Assembly (NCBI GenBank): GCA_900766925.1
Contig: CAAFXG010000192.1
Coordinates: forward strand, 43,414-107,413
Reading direction: 5' to 3'
Length of the DNA: 64,000 nucleotides
Source of the DNA: Lachnospiraceae bacterium
GTDB taxonomy: Bacteria > Bacillota > Clostridia > Lachnospirales > Lachnospiraceae
The notes beneath the pieces are model-generated. The model did not search any database and had not been told where the DNA came from. It was given only the letters and a program-made list of their open reading frames with translations. Both the position numbers and the translations under genes were made by a program. Shown here piece by piece: positions 35,719 through 45,841 of this stretch (the stretch's first letter is position 1; each line of letters begins with the position of its first letter).

Positions 35719-35818
35719 AAAAAATTGGTAAAGTGTATAAACGCGCAAGGTATTATTTTTGAAGTAAAATGTTTCATAATTGCCTACGCGTATTAATATA
35801 GTGAAAGGAAATATTGAT

Positions 35819-38800
35819 ATGTACGAAAAGGTCTCTACAAAGCTTAACTTCGTTGAGCGTGAAGAAAAGGTACTTGATTTCTGGAAAGAAAACAAGATTT
35901 TCGAAAAGAGTATTGAAGAAAAAAAGGATTTGCCAACATATACTTTTTATGATGGTCCGCCTACCGCAAATGGTAAGCCTCATATCGGTCATGTTTTGAC
36001 TCGTGTAATAAAGGATATGATTCCAAGATATCAGACCATGAAAGGTCATAAGATAATTCGTAAGGCCGGATGGGATACCCATGGTCTTCCTGTTGAGCTT
36101 GAAATTGAAAAAGAATTAGGAATTGAGGGTAAGGAGCAGATTGAGGCTTATGGTCTTGATCCATTTATCAGAAAATGTAAGGAGTCAGTTTGGCAGTATA
36201 AAGGTATGTGGGAGGAATTCTCCAACAAGGTTGGTTTCTGGGCTGATATGGATGATCCATATGTAACATACCATGATACCTTTATTGAGTCTGAGTGGTG
36301 GGCACTCAAGAAGATTTGGGATGATGGTCTTTTGTATAAGGGCTTTAAGATCGTTCCATACTGCCCTCGTTGTGGTACACCTCTTTCTTCTCATGAGGTT
36401 GCTCAGGGATATAAGACAGTTAAGGAGCGTTCAGCAGTTGTACGTTTCAAATGTGTTGATGAGGATGCTTATTTCCTCGCATGGACAACAACACCATGGA
36501 CACTTCCAAGTAACGTTGCCCTTTGCGTGAATCCGGATGAGAACTACTGCAAGGTTAAGACTATCGACGGATATACCTACTACATGGCAGAGGCACTTCT
36601 TGATAAGGTGCTCTCACCTTTGGCAGAGGAAGGCAAGGCTGCTTACGAGGTACTTGCTACTTACAAGGGCAAGGAGCTTGAGATGAAGGAGTATGAGCCT
36701 TTGTTTGACTGTACTAAGGATAAGGTGGCTACGCTCCCTGAGAAGGGACATTATATTACATGTGATTCATATGTAACAATGTCTGATGGTACCGGTATTG
36801 TTCATATTGCACCTGCCTTTGGTGAGGATGATGCAAATGTAGGACGTAATTATAATCTTCCGTTTGTACAGATGGTTAACGGTAAGGGTGAGATGACAGA
36901 GGATACACCTTATGCAGGTATGTTTGTTAAGGATGCAGACAAGCCAATTCTTGTTGACCTTGAAAAGGCCGGACTTTTATTTGATGCACCTAAGTTTGAG
37001 CATGAGTATCCTTTCTGCTGGAGATGTGATACACCTCTTATCTACTATGCAAGAGATACATGGTTTATCAAGATGTCTGCAGTTAAGGATAAGCTGGTTA
37101 AGAATAATAATACTGTAAACTGGATTCCTGAGGGTATCGGTAAGGGACGTTTTGGAGCATGGCTTGAAAATGTTCAGGACTGGGGACTTTCACGTAACCG
37201 TTACTGGGGTACTCCTCTTAATATTTGGGAGTGCTCATGCGGAAAGAGACATGCAATCGGCTCTAAGGAAGAGCTTAAGAGTATGAGTAAAAATTGTCCT
37301 GATGAAATCGAGCTTCACAGACCATATATCGACGAGGTTACAATCACTTGTCCTGATTGTGGCGGCGAGATGAAGAGGGTACCTGAGGTTATTGACTGCT
37401 GGTTCGATTCAGGTGCAATGCCATTTGCACAGTGGCATTATCCGTTTGAGAATAAGGAAATATTTGAGGATAACTTCCCTGCTGATTTCATCAGTGAGGC
37501 AGTTGACCAGACAAGAGGCTGGTTCTATTCTCTTATGGCAATTTCAACACTTCTCTTTGATAAGGCACCATATAAGAACGTTATCGTTCTTGGACATGTC
37601 TTAGATAAAGATGGAAATAAGATGAGTAAGTCAAAGGGTAATGCAGTAGACCCTATGGAGGCACTTAATAAGTACGGCGCTGATGCGATAAGATGGTATT
37701 TCTACAGTAACTCAGCTCCATGGCTTCCAAACCGTTTCCATGAGGATGCAGTTCTCGAGGGACAGAGAAAGTTCATGGGTACACTTTGGAACACCTATGC
37801 GTTCTATGTGCTTTATGCAAATATTGATGAATTTGATCCGACTAAGTATACTCTTGATTATGATAAGCTTTCGGTTATGGATAAGTGGCTTCTTTCTAAG
37901 CTTAACTCTATGGTTAAGACAGTTGACGAAAGTCTTGGTGCATACAAGATTCCTGAGGCAACAAGGGCACTTTCTGAGTTTGTTGACGATATGAGTAACT
38001 GGTATGTAAGACGAGGCCGTGAGCGTTACTGGGCAAAGGATATGCCGCAGGATAAGATTAATGCCTACATGACACTTTATGAGGCGTTGGTTACACTTTG
38101 TAAGGCTGCAGCTCCGATGATTCCGTTCTTAACTGAGGATATTTACCAGAATCTTGTCAGAACCGTTGATAAGGCTGCCCCTCTTTCAATCCACCTTTGC
38201 GATTTCCCTAAGGCGGATGAGAAGATGATTGATAAAGAGCTTGAGACAAGTATGGATGAGGTTCTTAAGATTGTAGTATTTGGACGTGCTGCCCGTAATA
38301 CAGCTAACATTAAGAGTCGTCAGCCAATCGGCAACATGTATATCAAGGCTGCCAAGAAGCTTGATTCGTTCTTTGTTGAGATTATTGAGGATGAGCTTAA
38401 TATAAAGAATGTTGAGTTTAAGGATGATGTATCAGAATTTTCAAGCTACACATTTAAGCCACAGCTTAAGACGGTAGGTCCTAAGTATGGTAAGCAGTTA
38501 GGTGGAATTAAGCAGTATCTTGCAGAGGTTGATGGTAATGCTGCCATGGCAACACTGAAGGCAGAGGGCGCAATTAAGTTTAGCGTTGGTGATGTAGAGG
38601 TTGCCCTTGCAGAGGAGGATTTACTTATCGACCTTGCACAGATGGATGGGTATGTAACTGAGGGCGACAACTATGTAACAGTTGTTATCGATACAACACT
38701 TACACCTGAGCTTATTGAGGAAGGCTTTGTAAGAGAAATTATTTCCAAGGTTCAGACAATGCGTAAGGATGCTGATTTCAATGTAACAGACAGAATTAAG

Positions 38801-38971
38801 GTTTATGTCTCAGGTAATTCCAAGATTGCTGAGATTATGAATAACAATGCTGATGAAATCAAGAGTGTTGTTCTCGCAGACGAGTTTGTAATGGATGAGA
38901 CTGTCGGAACATCCAAGGAATGGAATATCAACGGTGAGAAGGTTACTCTTGGTGTAGAGGTAATTGGATAG
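35819..38971 (+). CDS. ileS: Isoleucyl-tRNA synthetase
   Basis: This class I synthetase charges tRNA-Ile. In its 1050 residues are the HIGH signature in KPHIGHVLTR, the large editing domain (TTPWTLPSNVAL), the KMSKS signature in GNKMSKSKGN and the anticodon-binding domain. Cys pairs (CPRC, CRWC-type and CPDC) are typical of the eukaryote-like/type 2 IleRS form that carries mupirocin resistance in some bacteria; the type assignment is inference from length and motifs. The start at 35819 (MYEKVSTKLNFVE) follows AAAGGAA. Confidence 0.96.
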   Translation: MYEKVSTKLNFVEREEKVLDFWKENKIFEKSIEEKKDLPTYTFYDGPPTANGKPHIGHVLTRVIKDMIPRYQTMKGHKIIRKAGWDTHGLPVELEIEKELGIEGKEQIEAYGLDPFIRKCKESVWQYKGMWEEFSNKVGFWADMDDPYVTYHDTFIESEWWALKKIWDDGLLYKGFKIVPYCPRCGTPLSSHEVAQGYKTVKERSAVVRFKCVDEDAYFLAWTTTPWTLPSNVALCVNPDENYCKVKTIDGYTYYMAEALLDKVLSPLAEEGKAAYEVLATYKGKELEMKEYEPLFDCTKDKVATLPEKGHYITCDSYVTMSDGTGIVHIAPAFGEDDANVGRNYNLPFVQMVNGKGEMTEDTPYAGMFVKDADKPILVDLEKAGLLFDAPKFEHEYPFCWRCDTPLIYYARDTWFIKMSAVKDKLVKNNNTVNWIPEGIGKGRFGAWLENVQDWGLSRNRYWGTPLNIWECSCGKRHAIGSKEELKSMSKNCPDEIELHRPYIDEVTITCPDCGGEMKRVPEVIDCWFDSGAMPFAQWHYPFENKEIFEDNFPADFISEAVDQTRGWFYSLMAISTLLFDKAPYKNVIVLGHVLDKDGNKMSKSKGNAVDPMEALNKYGADAIRWYFYSNSAPWLPNRFHEDAVLEGQRKFMGTLWNTYAFYVLYANIDEFDPTKYTLDYDKLSVMDKWLLSKLNSMVKTVDESLGAYKIPEATRALSEFVDDMSNWYVRRGRERYWAKDMPQDKINAYMTLYEALVTLCKAAAPMIPFLTEDIYQNLVRTVDKAAPLSIHLCDFPKADEKMIDKELETSMDEVLKIVVFGRAARNTANIKSRQPIGNMYIKAAKKLDSFFVEIIEDELNIKNVEFKDDVSEFSSYTFKPQLKTVGPKYGKQLGGIKQYLAEVDGNAAMATLKAEGAIKFSVGDVEVALAEEDLLIDLAQMDGYVTEGDNYVTVVIDTTLTPELIEEGFVREIISKVQTMRKDADFNVTDRIKVYVSGNSKIAEIMNNNADEIKSVVLADEFVMDETVGTSKEWNINGEKVTLGVEVIG

Positions 38972-39024
38972 AAACAGGTTGAGCCTGATACCGACACGAA
39001 TTAAATATTATATTTAGTGACTAG

Positions 39025-39061
39025 GGCATTTTGCTTAATATATGTAGCAAAATGCCTTTTT
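39025..39061 (+). terminator. Terminator of ileS
   Basis: GGCATTTTGCT / AGCAAAATGCC with a 10-nt loop and a five-T run. The rest of the 299-bp gap to glgP (39062-39270) is AT-rich, with one small inverted repeat (TAATGC/GCATTA near 39145), and shows nothing else I can support. Confidence 0.88.
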
Positions 39062-39270
39062 CATTGTAAAATTAAACAAAAAGCTAAGTAATGTCAAATT
39101 TTCGTTGTATCATATGGAAATATTTGATAAACTATTAGCTGGTGTAATGCATTTTTTAGCATTAAATATATTTATATATTAGCTTTGTGATTGGAAATCA
39201 CAGTTTGTGCTGAGAGATGTGTACTAATTGAATAACTGATATTCAAAGATTTAAGGAGGATAAAAGCAAT

Positions 39271-41709
39271 ATGAAGAAGCTTGCTGATTTTGACAAAGAG
39301 GGTTTTAAAAAGGCTGTCATTAACAATGTTAAGAACCTTTTCAGAAAAACTATCGAAGAGGCAACTCAGGAGCAGGTATTCCAGGCTGTTTCATATGCGA
39401 TTAAGGACGATATTATTGATCGTTGGATTGCAACACAGAAGGAATACGAGAAGAGAAATGCGAAAACTGTTTACTACCTTTCAATGGAGTTCTTAATGGG
39501 TAGAGCGCTTGGTAACAACTTGATTAACCTTACATGTTATGAGCAGGTTAAGGAAGCTCTCGATGAATTAGGTTTTGATATTAACTGCATTGAGGATCAG
39601 GAGCCGGATGCTGCTCTTGGTAATGGTGGTCTTGGAAGACTTGCAGCATGTTTCCTTGATTCGCTTGCAACTCTTAACTATCCTGCATATGGATGTGGTA
39701 TCCGTTATAGATATGGTATGTTTAAGCAGGCTATCAAGGATGGTTACCAGATTGAGGAGCCTGATAATTGGTTAAAGGATGGTAATCCATTTGAGGTTAA
39801 GAGACCTGAGTATGAGGTAGAGGTTAAGTTTGGAGGATACGTAGTAACTGAGTGTAGAGAGGGTAAGAATTATTTTGTGCATAAGGATTATCAGTCAGTA
39901 CGTGCTATTCCATACGATTTACCTGTTATTGGTTATGGTAATAATGTTGTAAATACTCTCCGTATTTGGGATGCTGAGCCAATTAATGAGTTTAACCTTA
40001 ACTCTTTTGATAAGGGTGAGTACCAGAACGCTGTAGAGCAGGCTAACCTTGCACGTAATATTGTTGAGGTTCTTTATCCAAATGATAATCATTATTCAGG
40101 TAAGGAGCTCCGTTTAAAGCAGCAGTACTTCTTTGTATCTGCTTCTATACAGAGAGCTATTCTTAAGTTCAAAGAGAATAATGCAGATATTCATGATCTT
40201 CCTAATAAGGTAACATTCCAGTTGAATGATACACATCCTACTGTAACTGTTGCAGAGCTCATGAGAATTCTTGTTGACGAGGAGAATCTTGAGTGGGATG
40301 ACGCATGGAACATTACATGTAAGACATGCGCTTACACTAACCATACAATTATGGCAGAGGCACTTGAGAAGTGGCCAATCGACCTCTTCCAGAGACTTCT
40401 TCCAAGAATTTATCAGATTGTTGATGAGATTAACAGAAGATTTGTTAAGCTTATTGAGGATACTTACCCTGGTAATCAGGATAAGGTCAGAAGCATGGCA
40501 ATCCTTTATGACGGACAGGTTAAGATGGCGCACCTTGCAATCGCAGGAAGCTATTCTGTAAATGGCGTTGCTCAGCTTCATACAGAGATTCTTAAGAAAC
40601 GTGAGCTTAAGGATTTCTATGAGATGAGACCTGATCAGTTTAATAATAAGACTAATGGTATCACACAGAGAAGATTCCTTCTTCATGGTAATCCTCTTCT
40701 TGCGGCATGGGTTACAAAGAAGATTGGTGACGGATGGATTACAGATCTTTCCCAGATGGCTAAGCTCAAGAAGTTCGTTACAGAAAAGAAGTCACAGAAG
40801 GAATTCATGGATATTAAGTATAAGAACAAGGTTCGTCTTGCTGAATATATCAAGGAGCATAATGGTATTGAGGTAGATCCAAACTCTATTTTTGATGTTC
40901 AGGTTAAGAGACTTCATGAGTATAAGAGACAGCAGCTTAATATTCTTCATATCATGCACCTTTACAATGAGTTAAAGGCTAATCCTGATATGGACTTTAC
41001 ACCGACAACATTTATCTTTGGTGCAAAGGCTGCTGCAGGATACAAGACAGCTAAGCTTACAATCAAGCTTATCAACGCTGTAGCAGATGTTGTTAATAAT
41101 GATCCTGCAATCAATGGCAAGATTAAGGTTGTATTTATTGAGAACTACAGAGTATCTAATGCTGAAATTATTTTTGCGGCAGCAGATGTATCTGAGCAGA
41201 TTTCAACAGCTTCAAGAGAGGCTTCAGGAACAGGTAACATGAAGTTCATGTTAAATGGTGCTCCTACACTTGGTACCATGGATGGTGCTAATGTAGAAAT
41301 CGTTGAAGAGGTTGGAGTTGACAATGCATTTATCTTCGGACTTTCTGCTGACGAGGTAATGAAGTATGAGCGTGACGGCGGATATTATCCAATGGATGTT
41401 TATAACTCAAATCCTGCAGTTAAGAGAGTTCTTGACCAGTTAATCGATGGAACATACTCTAGTGATAAGGAGCTTTTCAGACCTCTTTATGATACACTTG
41501 TTAGACAGGATGTTTACTTTACACTTAAGGATTTCGATTCTTACGCTGAAGCTCAGAAGAGAGTAAATGCTGCATATAAGGACAAGACAAGATGGGCAGA
41601 GATGGCTATGCTTAACACAGCCTGTGCAGGTAAATTCTCATCAGACAGAACAATTGAACAGTATGCACAGGAAATCTGGAAGCTTGAGAAGGTTGAGGTT
41701 ACTCTTTAA
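39271..41709 (+). CDS. glgP: Glycogen/starch phosphorylase
   Basis: It phosphorolyses alpha-1,4-glucans to glucose-1-phosphate. The 812 residues are the full GT35 length. The pyridoxal-phosphate Lys lies in EASGTGNMKFMLNG, and the family segments FLMGRALGNN, DAALGNGGLGRLAACFLDS and QLNDTHPTV are intact. AAGGAGG precedes the start. malQ at 52.2-53.7 kb supplies the complementary glucan disproportionation, but no other glycogen gene is in the window. Confidence 0.96.
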   Translation: MKKLADFDKEGFKKAVINNVKNLFRKTIEEATQEQVFQAVSYAIKDDIIDRWIATQKEYEKRNAKTVYYLSMEFLMGRALGNNLINLTCYEQVKEALDELGFDINCIEDQEPDAALGNGGLGRLAACFLDSLATLNYPAYGCGIRYRYGMFKQAIKDGYQIEEPDNWLKDGNPFEVKRPEYEVEVKFGGYVVTECREGKNYFVHKDYQSVRAIPYDLPVIGYGNNVVNTLRIWDAEPINEFNLNSFDKGEYQNAVEQANLARNIVEVLYPNDNHYSGKELRLKQQYFFVSASIQRAILKFKENNADIHDLPNKVTFQLNDTHPTVTVAELMRILVDEENLEWDDAWNITCKTCAYTNHTIMAEALEKWPIDLFQRLLPRIYQIVDEINRRFVKLIEDTYPGNQDKVRSMAILYDGQVKMAHLAIAGSYSVNGVAQLHTEILKKRELKDFYEMRPDQFNNKTNGITQRRFLLHGNPLLAAWVTKKIGDGWITDLSQMAKLKKFVTEKKSQKEFMDIKYKNKVRLAEYIKEHNGIEVDPNSIFDVQVKRLHEYKRQQLNILHIMHLYNELKANPDMDFTPTTFIFGAKAAAGYKTAKLTIKLINAVADVVNNDPAINGKIKVVFIENYRVSNAEIIFAAADVSEQISTASREASGTGNMKFMLNGAPTLGTMDGANVEIVEEVGVDNAFIFGLSADEVMKYERDGGYYPMDVYNSNPAVKRVLDQLIDGTYSSDKELFRPLYDTLVRQDVYFTLKDFDSYAEAQKRVNAAYKDKTRWAEMAMLNTACAGKFSSDRTIEQYAQEIWKLEKVEVTL

Positions 41710-41749
41710 TCATTAACGGCATAACAGGTTTATTTGAATAATATTAATG

Positions 41750-41812
41750 AAGACTTATCTTTGGTGTTTCTGCGTCATAGTGACGTGGAGATGGGAAGAT
41801 AAGTCTTTTTTT
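41750..41812 (+). terminator. Terminator of glgP
   Basis: A 12-bp stem AAGACTTATCTT / AAGATAAGTCTT encloses a second hairpin (TGCGTCA-TAG-TGACGTG) and ends in seven T. Confidence 0.88.
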
Positions 41813-41911
41813 ACGCTATAGGTAAGTACATCCTATATCCATTGAACTTGCAAATATTATATTAAAATATATCAAAATATATAAAAACATATAATTGTAT
41901 ACTAATGTATA

Positions 41912-41940
41912 TTGACATATGCAAATAAGGACAATATAAT
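41912..41940 (+). promoter_or_regulatory. Consensus promoter of the XRE-Uma2 gene
   Basis: TTGACA, 17 bp, TATAAT: exact sigma-A consensus. The ~110-nt leader contains GAGGAGG followed by the small hairpin GATTGAT-AAA-ATCAATC before the true ribosome site. The remaining 41813-41911 is AT-rich without visible features. Confidence 0.88.
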
Positions 41941-42054
41941 AATGTTAATGTCAGGATAAATGGAATGTGTGCTGTGCTACTATGAATATTAAGAGGAGGA
42001 CCCGATTGATAAAATCAATCGAGTCACTACATATTAATCGAGGAGGTATACATT

Positions 42055-42888
42055 ATGACAAGAGAAGAGATGAAGAGAATTCGGGAAGAAAGAGGATATA
42101 GCTTTAAGAAGCTGTCAGAGTATTCCGGCGTTCCGGTTGTGACCATACAGAAGATTTTTTCCGGTGCAACTGCTAATCCTCGGAAGGTAACGTTGGATGC
42201 AATTGAGAAGGTATTGTTAGCAGATGAAAGCATTTTTAAAGGTAAGTCGTATGATTACAGTACAATTGCGAAGAATGAATCACAGGCAGTCGAAGAGCCG
42301 GGCTTTGCATATACATCCAAGAAGCAGGGTGAGTATACATTAGATGATTATTATGCCTTGCCGGATGAGAGAAGAGTTGAACTTATTGACGGAGTGATTT
42401 ATGATATGTCTGCGCCAAGAACAGTTCATCAGGATATTATTTCTATTGTACATATGGCTTTTTATAGTTATATTAAAAGCAATAAAAAACCATGTAAAGT
42501 GTTTGAATCTCCTGTAGATATCCAGCTTTGCTGTGATAATAAGACAATGGTTCAGCCGGATATAGTTGTGATATGTGATAGGGATAAGATTAAGGGCTTT
42601 GGAATTTATGGAGCTCCGGATTTCGTCCTGGAGGTGTTGTCAAAGTCCACCAAGAAGAAGGATAAGGGAATTAAGCTTAGCAAATATCTTGAGGCAGGGG
42701 TAAGAGAATACTGGATGATAGACCCGGATAAGGAAGTTTTGATTGTATATGTTTTAGAGGATGAAGACTTTATTCCAAAGGTATATCCATTAGAGGGCAA
42801 GGTTCCGGTTGCAATATCCAATGGAGAATTGATGATTGATTTGGATGAGATAGCAGAATCTATTAGAGAACTTGGAGGTCTGGAGTAG
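42055..42888 (+). CDS. XRE helix-turn-helix fused to Uma2-type PD-(D/E)XK nuclease
   Basis: Residues about 1-60 are an XRE/Cro-type DNA-binding domain (REERGYSFKKLSEYSGVPVV, then TIQKIFSG). After a ~30-residue linker, residues about 90-275 match the Uma2/DUF820 endonuclease fold: YALPDERRVELIDGVIYDM, the acidic residue in VQPDIVVI, FVLEVLSKST and the K...YLEAGVREYWMIDP segment. The domain is known as a putative restriction-like nuclease, of unknown biological role. The start has CGAGGAGG. The stop lies 1 bp from the convergent tenI stop, with no terminator. An exact consensus promoter suggests strong or autoregulated expression. Confidence 0.87.
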   Translation: MTREEMKRIREERGYSFKKLSEYSGVPVVTIQKIFSGATANPRKVTLDAIEKVLLADESIFKGKSYDYSTIAKNESQAVEEPGFAYTSKKQGEYTLDDYYALPDERRVELIDGVIYDMSAPRTVHQDIISIVHMAFYSYIKSNKKPCKVFESPVDIQLCCDNKTMVQPDIVVICDRDKIKGFGIYGAPDFVLEVLSKSTKKKDKGIKLSKYLEAGVREYWMIDPDKEVLIVYVLEDEDFIPKVYPLEGKVPVAISNGELMIDLDEIAESIRELGGLE

Positions 42889-42889
42889 C

Positions 42890-43576
42890 TTACAGTCTAA
42901 TCTTCATAAGTCCAGACATCATACATCCACCTCTTGCACCACTTTCCATGACCATGGGGATGTTATTCTGGTTGATGCCTCCTATGGCATATACAGGAAT
43001 GGACACAGAGGTGCATATGTCTTGTAAAAAGGACAGCCCACGCCCGGGCAGTCCTTTTTTACATTCTGTGTCAAATACATGACCTGCTGAAAGATATGTT
43101 GCACCAAGCTTCTCGGCAAGTATTGCCTCCTCGGTGCTGTGAACGGATACACCAATGGTTTGGTAATGGGTTAGAGAGTAGTTGTTCTCTTTTGCTGATT
43201 TCATGATATGCAATGGCAACTGGATATGAGGATATTTTAACTCCTCTGTAACCTCAATATAGTTGTGAAGTATAAGTTTTTTATTATAGTAATTACATAT
43301 TTCGATAGCTGCTTTGGCAAGGAGCATATAATCTGCCTTGGATAAATCTTTTTCACGTAATACAATCTGTATAAGATTAGTCTGAGATAATCTCGCCATC
43401 TGAGAAAGCAGGGCTCTACAGGCATTTTGCTCATCCATAGATATTTGCTCTGTCAACCGGGCTAAGGTCTCCGGGGTCAGGCAGGTGTTCCTGTGCCATT
43501 CGGACTCCGGCCTATTACATAGGCTTTGATAGCATATTTTTCTGTTTGTGATTGCTATTACGTTATTGTAGTTCAT
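42890..43576 (-). CDS. tenI: Thiazole tautomerase TenI-like (ThiE superfamily)
   Basis: It belongs to the thiamine phosphate synthase/TenI TIM-barrel family. The segment GHVFDTECKKGLPGRG matches Bacillus TenI (its tautomerase His is in GHVF) rather than ThiE, which normally has GPIF/T-x-TK there. LREKDLS and IGVSVHSTEEA are also present. TenI isomerises the ThiG thiazole product to the aromatic carboxylate. The N-terminal ~50 residues (with Cys-rich ICYQSLCNRPESEWHRNTC) are an extension. As the last gene of thiS-thiG-thiH-tenI it fits the thiazole branch; ThiE activity cannot be excluded. Confidence 0.83.
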   Translation of the reverse strand: MNYNNVIAITNRKICYQSLCNRPESEWHRNTCLTPETLARLTEQISMDEQNACRALLSQMARLSQTNLIQIVLREKDLSKADYMLLAKAAIEICNYYNKKLILHNYIEVTEELKYPHIQLPLHIMKSAKENNYSLTHYQTIGVSVHSTEEAILAEKLGATYLSAGHVFDTECKKGLPGRGLSFLQDICTSVSIPVYAIGGINQNNIPMVMESGARGGCMMSGLMKIRL

Positions 43577-43650
43577 AGTAGTATCCTCTGATATTACATT
43601 TGATTCAGAAATGAGTATTACACTGTATATTATACTTGGTATTATATATG

Positions 43651-44946
43651 TCAGCTTACATATATATAATCATTGAGAACAGGCTGTAGTCCCTGAGACT
43701 TTATTGCGTTGTATATTTCATCAAAGCTTCTTGCGTCGGATATCTCAAACTGCTCGTCGCCTGCATCCGAGTTCGATGTATTGGTATTATTGGATGAACA
43801 TTTTTCATGTTCCTCGTATTTTTCTTCGTGGTCGCCGATGCCTGTGCTGACACCTGCGGATACCTTTGTCGCAGCTATTTTAATAATACCATCCCTGAAA
43901 TGTGCCTGTTCTCTTGAGGACACCGTAATACCTGCAAATGGAAGGAAAATACGATATGCACAAATTACCTGACATAGCTCACGTTCATGAACATCATGTG
44001 GATTAATTTTCTCGTTATTAATGATAGGACGAAGTCTTGGACAGGAAAGGGACATTTCTGCATGAGGGTACTTCCTCTGTAAATAATGTACATGCAGTGC
44101 GGTTGCAAGAGCATCCTTTCTAAAGTCATCAAGACCAAGAAGGGCTGAGAAGCCAACTCCACGCATACCTCCCATAAGGGCACGCTCCTGTGCTTCAAAT
44201 CTATACGGCCAAACCCTTTTGTTACCCATAAGGTGAAGAGTTTCATATTTTTCAGGGTTATAGGTCTCCTGAAATACAGTTACGTAATCGGCGCCGCATT
44301 CGTGCAGATACGTGTATTCGTCTGTATTTACAGGATAAATTTCAAGTCCAATATTTCTGAAGTATTTTTTTGCAAGCTTACATGCCTCACCGATATAATT
44401 CACATCGCTCCAGTATCTGCTTTCACCGGTGAGCATAAGTATTTCTTCTATTCCGGAGTCGGAAATAATCTTCATCTCGTGTTCTATTTCTTCAAATGAA
44501 AGCTTTTTTCTGTTAATTTTATTGTAGCAGTTAAAACCACAGTATACACAATAGTTCTCGCAGTAATTTGCGATATAAAGTGGTGTAAACATATATACAC
44601 AATTACCAAAATGCGCTCTTGTTGCAAGCTGGGCAAGCTCTGCCATTTCCTCAAGATGATTTGCGGCAGCAGGCGAAAGAAGACATTTGAAATCTTCAAT
44701 ATCGCATCTTCCGTTTCTTGCATGGGCGAGGGCAACACGAACATTTTCATCTGTGTATGAGTTGTAATCGTATGATGTGACATGTTCCATAACCATACTT
44801 CTCACATTGGAAGATATCTGCTCCATTCCCGGCATATATTCCATATGATTTGTACGGCTTGACGGATCCTGTTCAAGGCGAGTTTTCTTCTCTAGAGCCT
44901 GTGGACTTAAATTGTCGCTATTAATTATATATTCTTCGTTTCCCAT
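43651..44946 (-). CDS. thiH: 2-iminoacetate synthase ThiH
   Basis: This radical SAM enzyme cleaves tyrosine to dehydroglycine (2-iminoacetate) for thiazole formation by ThiG. The cluster motif CENYCVYC (C-x3-C-x2-C) lies at residues 129-136, followed by the ThiH hallmarks LLTGE-type MLTGESRYW and SCPRLRP. The C-terminal GDEQFEI is preceded by an unusual ~22-residue Ser/Asn/Glu-rich insert with one Cys (EEKYEEHEKCSSNNTNTSNS) after STGIGDH. I start at 44946 since GAGGT lies 8 nt upstream; the ATG at 44961 overlaps that site. Confidence 0.93.
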   Translation of the reverse strand: MGNEEYIINSDNLSPQALEKKTRLEQDPSSRTNHMEYMPGMEQISSNVRSMVMEHVTSYDYNSYTDENVRVALAHARNGRCDIEDFKCLLSPAAANHLEEMAELAQLATRAHFGNCVYMFTPLYIANYCENYCVYCGFNCYNKINRKKLSFEEIEHEMKIISDSGIEEILMLTGESRYWSDVNYIGEACKLAKKYFRNIGLEIYPVNTDEYTYLHECGADYVTVFQETYNPEKYETLHLMGNKRVWPYRFEAQERALMGGMRGVGFSALLGLDDFRKDALATALHVHYLQRKYPHAEMSLSCPRLRPIINNEKINPHDVHERELCQVICAYRIFLPFAGITVSSREQAHFRDGIIKIAATKVSAGVSTGIGDHEEKYEEHEKCSSNNTNTSNSDAGDEQFEISDARSFDEIYNAIKSQGLQPVLNDYIYVS

Positions 44947-44993
44947 GTTGTTAAACCTCATATAATATGTAATAGATTCATATCAGTTTTAAT

Positions 44994-45761
44994 TTAGTCA
45001 TGTAAAAAACCTGTGAGTGGGTCCGAAGCTGCTGCACCGCGAGTAAGTACCCTGCCAAGACCTGCAAGATAAGCCCTGCGTCCTGCCTTAATGGCATCCT
45101 TAAATGCACCTGCCATGGCAGGGATATCACCGGCTGTAGCGATGGCTGTGTTGGCCATAATGGCAGTTGCACCCATTTCCATTGCTTCGCATGCCTGAGA
45201 AGGTCTGCCTATGCCGGCATCGACAATAATAGGTAAATCAATCTCGTCAATTAATATTTGGATGAATTCCTTTGTGGCAAGTCCCTTGTTAGAGCCGATT
45301 GGTGAGGCAAGTGGCATTACACATGCCGCACCTGCGTTTACCAGGTCGCGGGCAACATTTAAATCCGGATACATATATGGCATAACTACAAAGCCCTCTT
45401 TTGCAAGGATTTCCGTAGCTCTAATTGTCTCTTGATTGTCAGGAAGGAGATATTTTGAATCTCGCATAATCTCAACCTTGACAAAATCACCACAACCCAT
45501 TTCGCGGGCAAGACGTGCAATTCTAACTGCCTCGTCGGCTGTTCTCGCACCGGAAGTGTTTGGCAGAAGTGTAACATTTTCCGGGATGTAATCCAGGATG
45601 CTTTCCTCCTTCTTAGTGTTGGCACGTCGCAATGCAAGTGTAATAATCTGCGCACCTGCATCTTCAACGGCTGCCCTGATTAAATTTAAATTATATTTCC
45701 CTGAACCAAGGATGAAACGGGAATTAAACTCGTGTCCTCCTAAAAACCATGAATCGCTCAT
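44994..45761 (-). CDS. thiG: Thiazole synthase ThiG
   Basis: ThiG is a TIM barrel that condenses deoxyxylulose-5-phosphate, 2-iminoacetate and ThiS-thiocarboxylate sulfur to the thiamine thiazole. The 255 residues contain FILGSGKY, LLPNTSGARTADEAVR, the Schiff-base Lys region FVKVEIM, MPLASPIGSNKG and VDAGIGRPSQA, all family signatures. AGGAGGACAGT precedes the ATG. It lies 80 bp after thiS and 47 bp before thiH. Confidence 0.96.
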   Translation of the reverse strand: MSDSWFLGGHEFNSRFILGSGKYNLNLIRAAVEDAGAQIITLALRRANTKKEESILDYIPENVTLLPNTSGARTADEAVRIARLAREMGCGDFVKVEIMRDSKYLLPDNQETIRATEILAKEGFVVMPYMYPDLNVARDLVNAGAACVMPLASPIGSNKGLATKEFIQILIDEIDLPIIVDAGIGRPSQACEAMEMGATAIMANTAIATAGDIPAMAGAFKDAIKAGRRAYLAGLGRVLTRGAAASDPLTGFLHD

Positions 45762-45841
45762 ACTGTCCTCCTGTATTTATATTTCGAGAGTGTGTCTTAG
45801 TAATACATATATCCCCACAAAACCTATAGTCCCATGCATAA

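Noticed and set aside
35590..35818. T-box leader before ileS
   Set aside because: No GGGTGGNACCGCG motif and no terminator hairpin precede the start.
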